NCBI RefSeq assembly: GCF_017948455.1
Contig: NZ_JAFFSU010000001.1
Span: 806,001-870,000 of the forward strand
DNA: 64,000 bases
Direction of reading: 5' to 3'
Origin: Streptomyces sp. GESEQ-4
Lineage (GTDB): Bacteria > Actinomycetota > Actinomycetes > Streptomycetales > Streptomycetaceae
The position numbers and the translations under genes are program-made. Shown one piece after another: positions 34,284-42,492 of this stretch; the stretch's first letter is position 1, and the number at the start of each line of letters is the position of its first letter. The notes under the pieces were generated by a model. That model was given only the letters and a program-made list of their open reading frames with translations, was not told the origin of the DNA and did no database searches.

Positions 34284-35972
34284 ATGGACTACTACGATCT
34301 CGGCACCCACTCCCGCCCCGTGACGACCTCGTCCGCCGAGGCCCAGCTGTGGTTCGACCGCGGCCTGGTGTGGACGTACGCCTTCCACCACGAGGAAGCC
34401 GTCCGCTGCTTCGAGGCCGCGGCAGCGGCGGACCCGGGCTGCGCCATGGCCCAGTGGGGCATCGCCTACGCGCTCGGCCCCAACTACAACAAGCCGTGGG
34501 AGGCCTTCGACGGCGACGACCTGGAACGCACCGTCGACCGGACCCACGCCGCCGTGGAACTCGCCCACGACAGGGCGGCCGGCGCCACCCCCGTCGAGCG
34601 GGCCCTGATCCAAGCCCTGCGCGCCCGCTATCCGCAGGCCGAGGCGGTGGAGGACTGCTCGGTGTGGAACGCGCCCTACGCCGACAGCATGCGCGCCGTC
34701 TACGACCTCGCTCCCGACGACCTGGACGTGGCCACGCTGTACGCGGACGCCCTCATGAACCTCACGCCCTGGCAGTTGTGGGACCTGCCCACCGGAGAGC
34801 CCGCCGAAGGTGCCCGCACGAGGGAAGCCAGGGCCGTCCTGGAACGCGCACTGGCCACCGAGGAGGGGGCACGCCACCCGGGCCTGCTGCACCTCTACAT
34901 CCACCTGATGGAGATGTCCCCGACCCCGGAGACCGCCCTTCCCGTCGCCGACCGGCTGCGCGACCTGGTGCCGGACGCGGGGCATCTGCAGCACATGCCC
35001 TCGCACCTGGACGTGCTGTGCGGCGACTACCGGCGCGTCGTGTCGGACAACACCCGTGCGATCGCCGCCGACGAGAAGTTCCGCGCCCGCTCCGGCGCGA
35101 TGAACTTCTACACCCTGTACCGATCGCACAACTACCACTTCAAGATCTACGGTGCGATGTTCCTCGGCCGGTCCCGAACCGCCCTGGAGACGGCCGCCGA
35201 ACTCGAGGCCTCCCTCCCCGAAGAACTGCTGCGGGTGCAGAGCCCGCCCATGGCCGACTGGCTGGAGGGCTTTCTGGCCATGCGGGTCCACGTCCTGATC
35301 CGCTTCGGCCGCTGGGCGGACATCCTCGAACTGCCCCTGCCCGCCGACCCGGAGCTCTACAGCGTGACCACCGCGATGCTGCACTACGCCCGCGGCGTGG
35401 CCCTCTCGGCGACCGGCCGCATTCCGGAGGCCGAGACCGAACGCGAGCTGTTCCACGGCGCGCTCGCCCAAGTCCCGCCCACCCGCATGCTGTTCAACAA
35501 CACCTGCGCCGACATCCTCGCCGTCGCCTCGGCGATGCTGGACGGGGAGCTGGAGTACCGCAAGGGCAACCACGACACCGCCTTCGCCGCCCTGGAACGG
35601 GCCATCGACCTGGACGACAACCTCCCGTACGACGAGCCCTGGGGATGGATGCAGCCCACCCGGCACGCGTACGGCGCCCTCCTCCTGGAACAGGGCCGCG
35701 TCGCGGAGGCCGAAGCGGTCTACCGCGCCGACCTGGGCCTGGACGACTCCCTCCCGCGCGCCCTGCAGCACCCCGGCAACGTCTGGTCCCTGCACGGTTT
35801 CCACGAGTGCCTGCTCCGCCTCGGCAAGCTGGGGGAGGCGCGCATCGTCGCCCAGCAGCTGAAGATGGCCGCCGCCATGACGGACGTTCCCGTCGCGGCG
35901 TCCTGCTTCTGCCGCCTGGAGCGGGCGTCGGACGGTGATGCCAAGGGTGACTGCTGCGCCACGGAACACTGA
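34284..35972 (+). CDS. TPR-repeat protein with Cys-rich C-terminus, unknown function
   Basis: 562 residues. Repeated helical hairpins with TPR spacing occur from residue about 10, for example WFDRGLVWTYAFHHEEAVRCFE, AAAADPGCAMAQWGIAYALG, AGHLQHMPSHLDVLCGDYRR and RHAYGALLLEQGRVAEAEAV. His/Trp-rich helices such as LLHLYIHLMEM recur. The C-terminus SCFCRLERASDGDAKGDCC has a CxC and a CC pair that could bind metal or form disulfides. GAGGAGAAG precedes ATG 34284. The 187-base gap before it contains nothing I can assign. Whether it belongs with the zinc genes is unknown. Confidence 0.75.
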   Translation: MDYYDLGTHSRPVTTSSAEAQLWFDRGLVWTYAFHHEEAVRCFEAAAAADPGCAMAQWGIAYALGPNYNKPWEAFDGDDLERTVDRTHAAVELAHDRAAGATPVERALIQALRARYPQAEAVEDCSVWNAPYADSMRAVYDLAPDDLDVATLYADALMNLTPWQLWDLPTGEPAEGARTREARAVLERALATEEGARHPGLLHLYIHLMEMSPTPETALPVADRLRDLVPDAGHLQHMPSHLDVLCGDYRRVVSDNTRAIAADEKFRARSGAMNFYTLYRSHNYHFKIYGAMFLGRSRTALETAAELEASLPEELLRVQSPPMADWLEGFLAMRVHVLIRFGRWADILELPLPADPELYSVTTAMLHYARGVALSATGRIPEAETERELFHGALAQVPPTRMLFNNTCADILAVASAMLDGELEYRKGNHDTAFAALERAIDLDDNLPYDEPWGWMQPTRHAYGALLLEQGRVAEAEAVYRADLGLDDSLPRALQHPGNVWSLHGFHECLLRLGKLGEARIVAQQLKMAAAMTDVPVAASCFCRLERASDGDAKGDCCATEH

Positions 35973-36024
35973 CTGACGGGGGATGGCCCTCATCGTCGCG
36001 GCGATCCCACCATGGCCAAAATGT

Positions 36025-36042
36025 AAGTCAGTTGATTGACGT
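36025..36042. promoter_or_regulatory. Palindromic site upstream of the monooxygenase
   Basis: AAGTCA-GTTGAT-TGACGT is an imperfect inverted repeat in an AT-rich stretch, 30 bases before the ATG at 36072. TTGATT/TTGACG could serve as a -35. No regulator gene is adjacent, so the binding protein would be encoded elsewhere. Confidence 0.4.
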
Positions 36043-36071
36043 AAATGATCGCGGCCCGATTGACTGCGCCC

Positions 36072-37901
36072 ATGACCTCCCCCCACGCCTCACCCGGCCC
36101 CGACGCGCCCGGCCTCGACCTCGAGTCTCTGCGCGCCCGCTACCGAGCCGAGCGGGACCGCAGAATCCGCCCCGACGGCCGCGGCCAGTACCAGCGGCTC
36201 GCCGGAGAGTTCGGCTACTACGCCGACGACCCCTACGCCGAACCCCTGTCGGTCCGTGAGCCATTGACCGACGGGGTCGAAGTCGCCATCGTCGGCGGCG
36301 GGTTCGGCGGACTGCTCGCCGGCGCCCGGCTGCGGCAGGCGGGCGTCGAATCGATCCGCGTGATCGAGAAGGGCGGCGACTTCGGCGGCACCTGGTACTG
36401 GAACCGGTACCCCGGCATCCACTGCGACATCGAGTCGTACATCTACATGCCGCTGCTGCAGGAGGTCGGCTACGTCCCGCAGTGGAAGTACGCCCCCGGC
36501 GAGGAGATCCGCCGCCACGCCCAGGCGATCGGGCGTACTTTCGACCTGTACCGCGACGCCTGCTTCCAGACCCAGGTCACCGAACTGCGCTACGACGACG
36601 CCGAGTCGGAGTGGATCGTCACCACCGACCGGGGCGACCGGATGCGGGCACGCTACGTCGTCACCGCCAGCGGCACCCTCAGCGAGCCCAAGCTCCCCGG
36701 CATCCCCGGCATCACCGACTTCAAGGGCCACACCTTCCACACCAGCCGCTGGGACTACGCGTACACCGGAGGCGACGCCGACGGAAACCTCCACCGGCTC
36801 GCCGACAAACGCGTCGGTCTGATCGGCACGGGCGCGACCGCGATCCAGTGCGTCCCGCATCTCGGCGCCGACGCCCGGCAGTTGTACGTGTTCCAGCGCA
36901 CGCCCTCCTCGGTCGACGTACGCGGCAACCGCCCCACGGATCCCGACTGGGCCGAGTCGTTGACGCCGGGCTGGCAGCGTCGCCGTATGGAGAACTTCCT
37001 CACCCTGGTCACGGGCGGCCCGGTGGAGGAGGACCTCGTCGACGACGGCTGGACTCACACCGCCCGGCTGCAGCAGAAGCTGATCCCCAGCGACAGCCAC
37101 CGCCGGCAGCTGCCGCCCGAGGAGCGGGAGCGGGCGTACGAGATCGCCGACTTCCAGAAGATGAACGAGATCCGGGCCCGGGTGGACGCCCTGGTCGACG
37201 ACGGGGAGACGGCCGAGCTGCTCAAGCCCTGGTACCGCTACATGTGCAAGCGGCCCACCTTCAGCGACTCCTACCTGCAGACCTTCAACCGGCCGAACGT
37301 CACCCTCGTCGACACGGCCGACAGCCACGGCGTGGAGCGGATCACCGAGGGCGGGGTCGTCGTCTCAGGCCGGGAGTACGAGGTCGACTGCATCATCTTC
37401 GCCACCGGCTTCGACGTCGGTGTGTCCGGCGTATTCTCCGGACGGCTCCCCGTCCACGGCAGGGGCGGCGTCTCTCTGACCGAGGCGTGGCGGCAGGGCC
37501 CCAAGACCCTGCACGGCTTCTACAGCCACGGTTTCCCCAACCTCTTCCAGCTGGGCCCGCTGCAGAACGCCAGCTCCGTCAACTTCGTCCACGTCCTGGA
37601 CGAACAGGCCACCCACGTGGCCGCCGTGATCCGCGCCGCACGCGACCGGCGGGCGCCGCGGGTGGAGCCGAGCGCCGAGGCCGAGGCCGCATGGGTGGCG
37701 ACGATCCGTCAGAAGGCGGCCGACCTCTACCGCTTCCAGGCCGAGTGCACCCCCGGCTACTACAACAACGAAGGCCGGCCCAGGGAGCGCAGCGAGTCGT
37801 ACGGCGACGGACCGGTGGCCTTCCACGCCCTGTTGGCCAAGTGGCGCACGAACGGCGGCCTGAGCGAGGTCCTCGTCGACGGCGACGGAGGCACGGCGTA
37901 G
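36072..37901 (+). CDS. Type I Baeyer-Villiger monooxygenase (FAD/NADPH)
   Basis: 609 residues. The FAD dinucleotide fold is VAIVGGGFGGLLAGARLRQAG, then GGDFGGTWYWNRYPGIHCD. The BVMO fingerprint FxGxxxHxxxW is present as F217-KG-HTF-H223-TSR-W227. A second Rossmann motif, RVGLIGTGATAIQCVPHL, binds NADPH. The C-terminal ATGF reads IIFATGFDVG. Such enzymes insert oxygen into ketones to give esters or lactones. ATG 36072 is chosen rather than the in-frame 36045. The 70-residue N-terminus is like that of phenylacetone/cyclododecanone-type BVMOs. The substrate is unknown; it converges on a DUF4177 gene 8 bases away. Confidence 0.92.
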   Translation: MTSPHASPGPDAPGLDLESLRARYRAERDRRIRPDGRGQYQRLAGEFGYYADDPYAEPLSVREPLTDGVEVAIVGGGFGGLLAGARLRQAGVESIRVIEKGGDFGGTWYWNRYPGIHCDIESYIYMPLLQEVGYVPQWKYAPGEEIRRHAQAIGRTFDLYRDACFQTQVTELRYDDAESEWIVTTDRGDRMRARYVVTASGTLSEPKLPGIPGITDFKGHTFHTSRWDYAYTGGDADGNLHRLADKRVGLIGTGATAIQCVPHLGADARQLYVFQRTPSSVDVRGNRPTDPDWAESLTPGWQRRRMENFLTLVTGGPVEEDLVDDGWTHTARLQQKLIPSDSHRRQLPPEERERAYEIADFQKMNEIRARVDALVDDGETAELLKPWYRYMCKRPTFSDSYLQTFNRPNVTLVDTADSHGVERITEGGVVVSGREYEVDCIIFATGFDVGVSGVFSGRLPVHGRGGVSLTEAWRQGPKTLHGFYSHGFPNLFQLGPLQNASSVNFVHVLDEQATHVAAVIRAARDRRAPRVEPSAEAEAAWVATIRQKAADLYRFQAECTPGYYNNEGRPRERSESYGDGPVAFHALLAKWRTNGGLSEVLVDGDGGTA

Positions 37902-37908
37902 TACTCCG

Positions 37909-38124
37909 TCAGCCGCGCGGCCGCTCCAGCGTCAGCAGCAGCCCCTCCACCGCGCCGGGTCCCACGCGGCCCTTGACGTCGGCGGACGTGATGGCCTTGA
38001 GCGCCCAACCGTCCTCGGCGTGCTTGTTGAGGACCTTCTCCAGCTTGTCCCCGTCCAGTGCGTCGCCGATCAGCGACTCCCGGAAGGTGACGACCTTGTA
38101 CTCGTACGTCTGAGGGCTGCTCAT
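37909..38124 (-). CDS. DUF4177 domain protein
   Basis: 71 residues: TYEYKVVTFRESLIGDALDG, then KLEKVLNKHAEDGWALKAIT and a final strand VEGLLLTLERP. This is the small alpha/beta DUF4177 layout, where the Trp in EDGWALKAI is characteristic. AGGAGAG lies about 11 bases before ATG 38124. The function is unknown. It follows the Fur-family gene on the same strand, 47 bases after it. Confidence 0.85.
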   Translation of the reverse strand: MSSPQTYEYKVVTFRESLIGDALDGDKLEKVLNKHAEDGWALKAITSADVKGRVGPGAVEGLLLTLERPRG

Positions 38125-38171
38125 GGCTACGGGCTCTCCTGTGCGTCGGTCGGCGTGTCCGGGCCACCCAA

Positions 38172-38648
38172 TCACACGCCGGAATCCCAGAGGCCTGACG
38201 GCAGTTTCCCTTCGTCCGCGCTGGTCTGACAGCCGGCGCAGACCCCGGTGAGTTCGACGGTGTGCTCCACCGCCGCGAATCCGGAGCCGGCGGCGATCCG
38301 TCCGGCCCACTCCTCGACCACCTCGGAGTCCACGGGCCGGCTGCTGCCGCAGGCGCGGCAGATCAGATAGTGGCGGTGTCTGCCGGCGGGCCGCCATCGG
38401 TAGAGCCGTTCACCGGCGCCGGCCTGCACGACATCCACCGCGTCCGCGGCCTCCAGGTCGCGCAGGGCCCGGTACACGGTGGTCAGTCCGATCCGCGCGC
38501 CGTCCTCGGTCATACGAGCGTGCAGGTCCTGTGCGGAGACGAAGTCGTGGCAGCTCGCGAGAGCTGAGAGGAGGGCCGACCGCTCCAGGAAGGCAGGCCC
38601 TGGGAGTGCACCTGGTGTGAGCAACCCGACGAGGCAACAGCGGCCCAC
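38172..38648 (-). CDS. Fur/Zur-family metalloregulator
   Basis: 158 residues. The winged helix shows FVSAQDLHARMTEDGARIG and LTTVYRALRDLEAADAVDVV, followed by the metal region RHRHYLICRACG and, near the end, GVCAGC. The two CxxC pairs are the structural zinc site, and His residues in RHRHY are typical regulatory ligands. The pattern is closer to Zur than to iron Fur in actinobacteria, but the metal cannot be proven from sequence. The N-terminus lacks the usual TRQR segment, so the GTG start at 38648 or the gene itself may be unusual. It lies 9 bases after the P-type ATPase gene, so they are likely cotranscribed. Confidence 0.82.
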   Translation of the reverse strand: MGRCCLVGLLTPGALPGPAFLERSALLSALASCHDFVSAQDLHARMTEDGARIGLTTVYRALRDLEAADAVDVVQAGAGERLYRWRPAGRHRHYLICRACGSSRPVDSEVVEEWAGRIAAGSGFAAVEHTVELTGVCAGCQTSADEGKLPSGLWDSGV

Positions 38649-38657
38649 CTGCCAAAG

Positions 38658-40868
38658 TCAGCGCACGCGCCGCTCCTCCAACGGCGCGGCGCGCAGCCGT
38701 GCTGTGGCGTCGCTCGGCAGGTGGGGGGTGTGGCCCACCAGCCGGGCGGAGTTGGCGACCACGGCGATGCTGCTGGTGTTGTGGAGCAGGGCGGCCAGCA
38801 CGGGGTTGATGGAGCCGCCGGCGCCCGCGATGAGGCCGACGAGGTTCACGCCGATGGACAGGGTGTAGTTCTGCCGTACGACGCGCAGGGTGTGCCGGCT
38901 GAGTTCCACGACGGCGGCGACATTGCGCAGGTCGTTTCCGGCCAGGGCGATGTCGGCGGTCTCGAGGGCGACGTGGGAGGAGTGGGCACCCATGACGATG
39001 CCGACGTCGGCGAGCGCCAGCGCCGGGGCGTCATTGGTGCCGTCGCCGACCATCGCGACGCTGTGGCCCTCGGCCTGGAGGTCGCGGATCAGCTGGAGTT
39101 TGGCCTCGGGCAGCGCGTGGGCGTGCACCTCGGTGATGCCGAGGGCGTCGGCCACGGCCTGGGCGGTCTCGGGCGCGTCGCCGGTCAGCAGCGCGATGCG
39201 GGTGACCCCGAGGTCGGTCAGCTGGCGGACGACGGTGTCGGCTCCGCCGCGTACGGCGTCGGACAGGCCGAGCATGCCGATCAGCCTGTCGTCGTGGGCG
39301 AGGCAGATGACGGTCTCGCCGGCGGTGCGCAGTCGGCTCGTCCAGTCCTGGGCGACGTCGGAGAGTTCCAGGCCGTGGCGGCGCAGCAGGGCGGGGCTGC
39401 CCACGAGCAGGCGGGTGCCGTCGAGTTCGGCGCGTACGCCCATCCCGAGCACGACCTCGCAGGCCTGGTGGATCGGGATGTGCAGGTGCTGTTCCTCGGT
39501 GCGCCGGACGATGGCCTCGGCGAGCGGGTGCCGGGCGTGGAGTTCGCCGGAGGCCGCCAGGCTCAGCACCTCGTCGGCGGTGACCGCTTCGTCGAGCGTG
39601 ACCACGCTGGTGACCAGGGGGCGGCCGAGGGTGAGGGTGCCGGTCTTGTCGAAGACCACGGCGGTGACGCGGCCGATCCCTTCCAGGTGGGTGCCGCCCT
39701 TGATGAGGGTGCCCCTGCGGGCGCCGTTGCCGATGGCCGCGCTGATCGCGGTCGGGGTGGCCAGGCCCGCGGCGCAGGGGCAGGCGATCAGCAGCATCGT
39801 CATCGCCCGCCGGGCGTCCCGGGTCAGCACGTACGTGATCCCGGCGAGGGCGAAGGAGACGGGCACGAAGCGGCGCGTGAAGGCGGCGGCGACGGTCTGG
39901 ATCGGGGCCCGGTCGGCCTGCGCCTCCTCGACCCTGCTGATGATCCGCCCTACGACCGTGTCCTGCCCGACCGAGGTGGCCCGGACGGTGATCGAACCGG
40001 TGGAGACGAGGGTGCCCGCGTACACCTCGGTGCCCGGCTGCACGTACACCGGAAGCGCCTCGCCGGTGATCGCCGCCTGGTCCACCAGCGCCTCGCCGGA
40101 CTCGGCGGTGCCGTCGACGGGGATGCGGTGGTGCTCGTAGACCGCTACGACGTCCCCGGTCCTGACCTCCGTGAGGTCGGCCTCCACCTCCACGCCGTCG
40201 CGGACCAGCCAGACCCGCTCCTCGCCGATGGAGAGCAGTTCCTCGATGGCGCGACGGGTCCGCCGCAGGGTGATGGCCTGCAGGAACTCACCGATGTTGA
40301 GCAGCCACAGCACCATGAGCGCGACCACGTTCTCGCGCAGGACCAGCGAGATCACGGTCGCGGTCGTCACCAGCAGATCGGTGCCCGCGTGGCGTCTGCC
40401 GCCGAGACTGCGTGCGGCGCCGCGGAAGAACGGCAGCCCGGTGAAGACGGTGACCGCGCCGAGCAGGCCGGCCGAGCCCGCCGGGGTCCACGGGGGCCGG
40501 CCGAGCAGTCGCCGCAGGGCCACCACAGCGAGCACCGCACCGCCGACGACCAGCCGCGCGACCTCCCCCGTGGAGGAGTCGGCCACGGACCGGCTGTCCC
40601 TGGCCGGCACTCCCGGTGGCGGCGCCTCGGCGAGGGCGGCGACGAGCCGGTCCACGTCGACCAGGTCGGGCTGCACCCAGACGATCACGGCGCCGGTCCG
40701 CGGGAAGATCCGCAGCGCCCGGAAACCCGGCAGATCCGTGAACCGCTCATCGACGATCCCGGCACAGCCCGGCCGCGCGCGCAGCCAGGGAACCAGCAGC
40801 CGTACGCGGCCGGCGGCGGCGGACCGCACCACCACCCCGGAACCGGATCGCGGGCTTGTGCCGGACAT
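38658..40868 (-). CDS. P1B-type metal ATPase, CtpC-like (Zn/Mn efflux)
   Basis: 736 residues from ATG 40868, with GAGAGG upstream. It lacks a CxxC metal-binding domain; the roughly 90-residue N-terminus has a degenerate domain. Key motifs are TGEALP, the intramembrane LIACPCAAGLATPT, DKTGTLT with the phosphorylated Asp, HPLAEAI, and GDGTNDAPAL. The last helices contain HNTSSIAVVANSARL, like mycobacterial CtpC. CtpC-type pumps export Zn or Mn with a PacL partner, and a DUF1490 gene lies just upstream on the same strand. It is therefore assigned to metal efflux across the membrane. Confidence 0.88.
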   Translation of the reverse strand: MSGTSPRSGSGVVVRSAAAGRVRLLVPWLRARPGCAGIVDERFTDLPGFRALRIFPRTGAVIVWVQPDLVDVDRLVAALAEAPPPGVPARDSRSVADSSTGEVARLVVGGAVLAVVALRRLLGRPPWTPAGSAGLLGAVTVFTGLPFFRGAARSLGGRRHAGTDLLVTTATVISLVLRENVVALMVLWLLNIGEFLQAITLRRTRRAIEELLSIGEERVWLVRDGVEVEADLTEVRTGDVVAVYEHHRIPVDGTAESGEALVDQAAITGEALPVYVQPGTEVYAGTLVSTGSITVRATSVGQDTVVGRIISRVEEAQADRAPIQTVAAAFTRRFVPVSFALAGITYVLTRDARRAMTMLLIACPCAAGLATPTAISAAIGNGARRGTLIKGGTHLEGIGRVTAVVFDKTGTLTLGRPLVTSVVTLDEAVTADEVLSLAASGELHARHPLAEAIVRRTEEQHLHIPIHQACEVVLGMGVRAELDGTRLLVGSPALLRRHGLELSDVAQDWTSRLRTAGETVICLAHDDRLIGMLGLSDAVRGGADTVVRQLTDLGVTRIALLTGDAPETAQAVADALGITEVHAHALPEAKLQLIRDLQAEGHSVAMVGDGTNDAPALALADVGIVMGAHSSHVALETADIALAGNDLRNVAAVVELSRHTLRVVRQNYTLSIGVNLVGLIAGAGGSINPVLAALLHNTSSIAVVANSARLVGHTPHLPSDATARLRAAPLEERRVR

Positions 40869-40886
40869 GGCAACCACCTCTCAGAT

Positions 40887-40986
40887 GCCCCCTAGGAGGC
40901 CGCAGGCCTCTTAGGGGCGCGGGGAACTGCGCGACCAGCCCCCACCGGCCCGCGGAATCCCCACTGTCCTTCCAGCGGAGCGCTCA
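40887..40986 (-). terminator. Recurrent GC hairpin element, copy 2, between pacL and the ATPase gene
   Basis: The stem GCCCCCTAGGAGGCC pairs with GGCCTCTTAGGGGC (about 40887-40918), followed by the conserved GGGGAACTGCGCGACCAGCC and, 40 bases on, GCGGAGCGCTCA touching the stop of the DUF1490 gene. On the minus strand it lies after the DUF1490 gene and ends 19 bases before the ATPase start, so it may reduce pump expression relative to its chaperone. Confidence 0.75.
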
Positions 40987-41298
40987 GTGCTCGTGGTCGT
41001 GGGCGTGCCCCTCCACACCGACCGCCGAAGGCGGCGGCGCCTCCTCGCCCAACTGCTCCCTGGCCTCCGCCAGCAGGTCTCCCGCCTTCAGGCGAGCCTC
41101 CTCGGCGGTCTCCCCGAGCCGGCGCCCCGTCGTGATCCCACCGGCGATGCCGCTGACCAGCAGCCGGCGGGCCACGGGTTTCGCCTTGGGGGCGGCCTTG
41201 GCGGCTCCCCGCAGAACCAGTACGCCGGCGGTTCCGGACAGGGCGTAGTGCGTGATGCGGCCCACGACCACACCCGCGAAAGCGGCGGGATGCATCAT
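40984..41298 (-). CDS. PacL-like (DUF1490) metallochaperone/scaffold of a P1B-ATPase
   Basis: 104 residues. One N-terminal helix (FAGVVVGRITHYALSGTAGVLVL) is followed by GAAKAAPKAKPVARRLLVSG, GRRLGETAEEARLKAGDLLA, EAREQLGEEAPPP and a His-rich tail GHAHDHEH. Mycobacterial PacL1 is a DUF1490 protein with an acidic/His C-terminal metal-binding motif that stabilises and activates CtpC, so this pair matches that system. AAGGAGG lies 2 bases before ATG 41298 and 5 before a second ATG at 41295, which may be used. A likely partner of the downstream ATPase. Confidence 0.86.
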   Translation of the reverse strand: MMHPAAFAGVVVGRITHYALSGTAGVLVLRGAAKAAPKAKPVARRLLVSGIAGGITTGRRLGETAEEARLKAGDLLAEAREQLGEEAPPPSAVGVEGHAHDHEH

Positions 41299-41426
41299 GG
41301 CCTCCTTCCGCGGAGCCCGCGAAGGGGATTCATCCTTCTTCGGCGCGGTATGTCCATTCTCGTCCCGCGGCGGCTGTCGCGCATCAGCCGTACCGCGCCG
41401 ACCCAAGGCGACAGAGGGTCATTTCC

Positions 41427-41446
41427 CGGTAATGATTGTCATATGG
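41427..41446. promoter_or_regulatory. Operator-like site upstream of znuA (AATnATTGnCATATG motif)
   Basis: AATGATTGTCATATGGAAT begins at 41431. The right half AATGATTGTCA fits a Zur box at 9 of 12 fixed positions, with the left end degenerate. The run ATTGTCATATG is shared with sites at 44695 and 44301. It is about 105 bases before ATG 41551. Confidence 0.5.
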
Positions 41447-41550
41447 AATGGCTGGAAGGCCTTCTTGACATCCGTTTCCATCTAGCGTGGTGCTGACGCC
41501 GGGACGGTTCGAGCTCGGTGGACGTCCCCCTGGTTGCGGAGGAATCATTC

Positions 41551-42492
41551 ATGCCTGCGTCCTCACCCCGGCGCCTGGCGCCGCTCATCACCGGTGCTTC
41601 CCTGGTCCTGCTGGCCGGTTGCGGCGGCTCGTCCGACTCCGGCAGCGACACCGCCGCAGGGCAGAGCCCCGTATCCGCGTCCGCCGTCGCCGTGGTGGCC
41701 TCGACGAACGTCTACGGCGACATCGTCAAGCAGATAGGCGGCGGGAAGGTCGACATCACCTCGATCATCAGTGATCCCGACCAGGACCCGCACTCCTACG
41801 AGGCCAACACGCAGAACCAGTTGGCGCTGTCCAAGGCGAAGGTCGTCGTCGAGAACGGCGGCGGTTACGACGACTTCATCGACCGCATGCTGAAGAGCAG
41901 CGACAACTCGTCCGCCGAAGTGATCAACGCCGTCAAGGTCTCCGGGAAGACCGCCCCGGCGGGCGGGGAACTCAATGAGCACGTCTGGTACGACTTCCCC
42001 ACGACCGCCAAACTCGCCGACCGCATCGCGGCAGCCCTGACCAAGGCCGACCCGGACGATGCCGCCACCTTCACCAAGAACGCGGGCGCCTTCAAGGCGA
42101 AGCTGAAGCCGCTGGAGGCGAAGGAAGCGCGGATCAAGGCCGGCCACGGCGGCGAGCCGATCGCCATCACCGAGCCGGTGCCGCTGTACCTGACCGAGGC
42201 GAGCGGCCTGGTGAACAAGACGCCCGAGGAGTTCAGCGAAGCCATTGAGGAAGGCGACGACGTCTCCCCGAGGACCCTGCAGGAGACGCTGGCGCTGTTC
42301 ACCGACAAGAAGGTCCAGGCGCTGGTCTACAACGACCAGACCTCCGGTCCGCAGACCGAGAAGGTCGAGCAGGCGGCCAAGACCGCCGGGATTCCCGTCG
42401 TCCCCGTCACCGAGACCCTGCCCGAAGGCAAGGACTACATCGGCTGGATGACCGCCAACGTCGACGCGCTCGCGAGCGCGCTGGGCAAGTGA
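41551..42492 (+). CDS. znuA: ZnuA-type metal-binding lipoprotein
   Basis: 313 residues, cluster A-I substrate-binding fold (ZnuA/TroA). The signal peptide ends at the lipobox LLAGC (Cys24). Metal ligands expected for this family are His81 in DPDQDPHSYE and His144 in LNEHVWYD; His199 (AGHGGE) is a further candidate. A His-rich loop is absent. The C-terminal half has VYNDQTSGPQTEKVEQAAKT. GGAGG precedes ATG 41551 by about 9 bases. It is the binding protein of the ABC importer formed with the next two genes, so it likely delivers Zn2+ (possibly Mn2+). Confidence 0.88.
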   Translation: MPASSPRRLAPLITGASLVLLAGCGGSSDSGSDTAAGQSPVSASAVAVVASTNVYGDIVKQIGGGKVDITSIISDPDQDPHSYEANTQNQLALSKAKVVVENGGGYDDFIDRMLKSSDNSSAEVINAVKVSGKTAPAGGELNEHVWYDFPTTAKLADRIAAALTKADPDDAATFTKNAGAFKAKLKPLEAKEARIKAGHGGEPIAITEPVPLYLTEASGLVNKTPEEFSEAIEEGDDVSPRTLQETLALFTDKKVQALVYNDQTSGPQTEKVEQAAKTAGIPVVPVTETLPEGKDYIGWMTANVDALASALGK

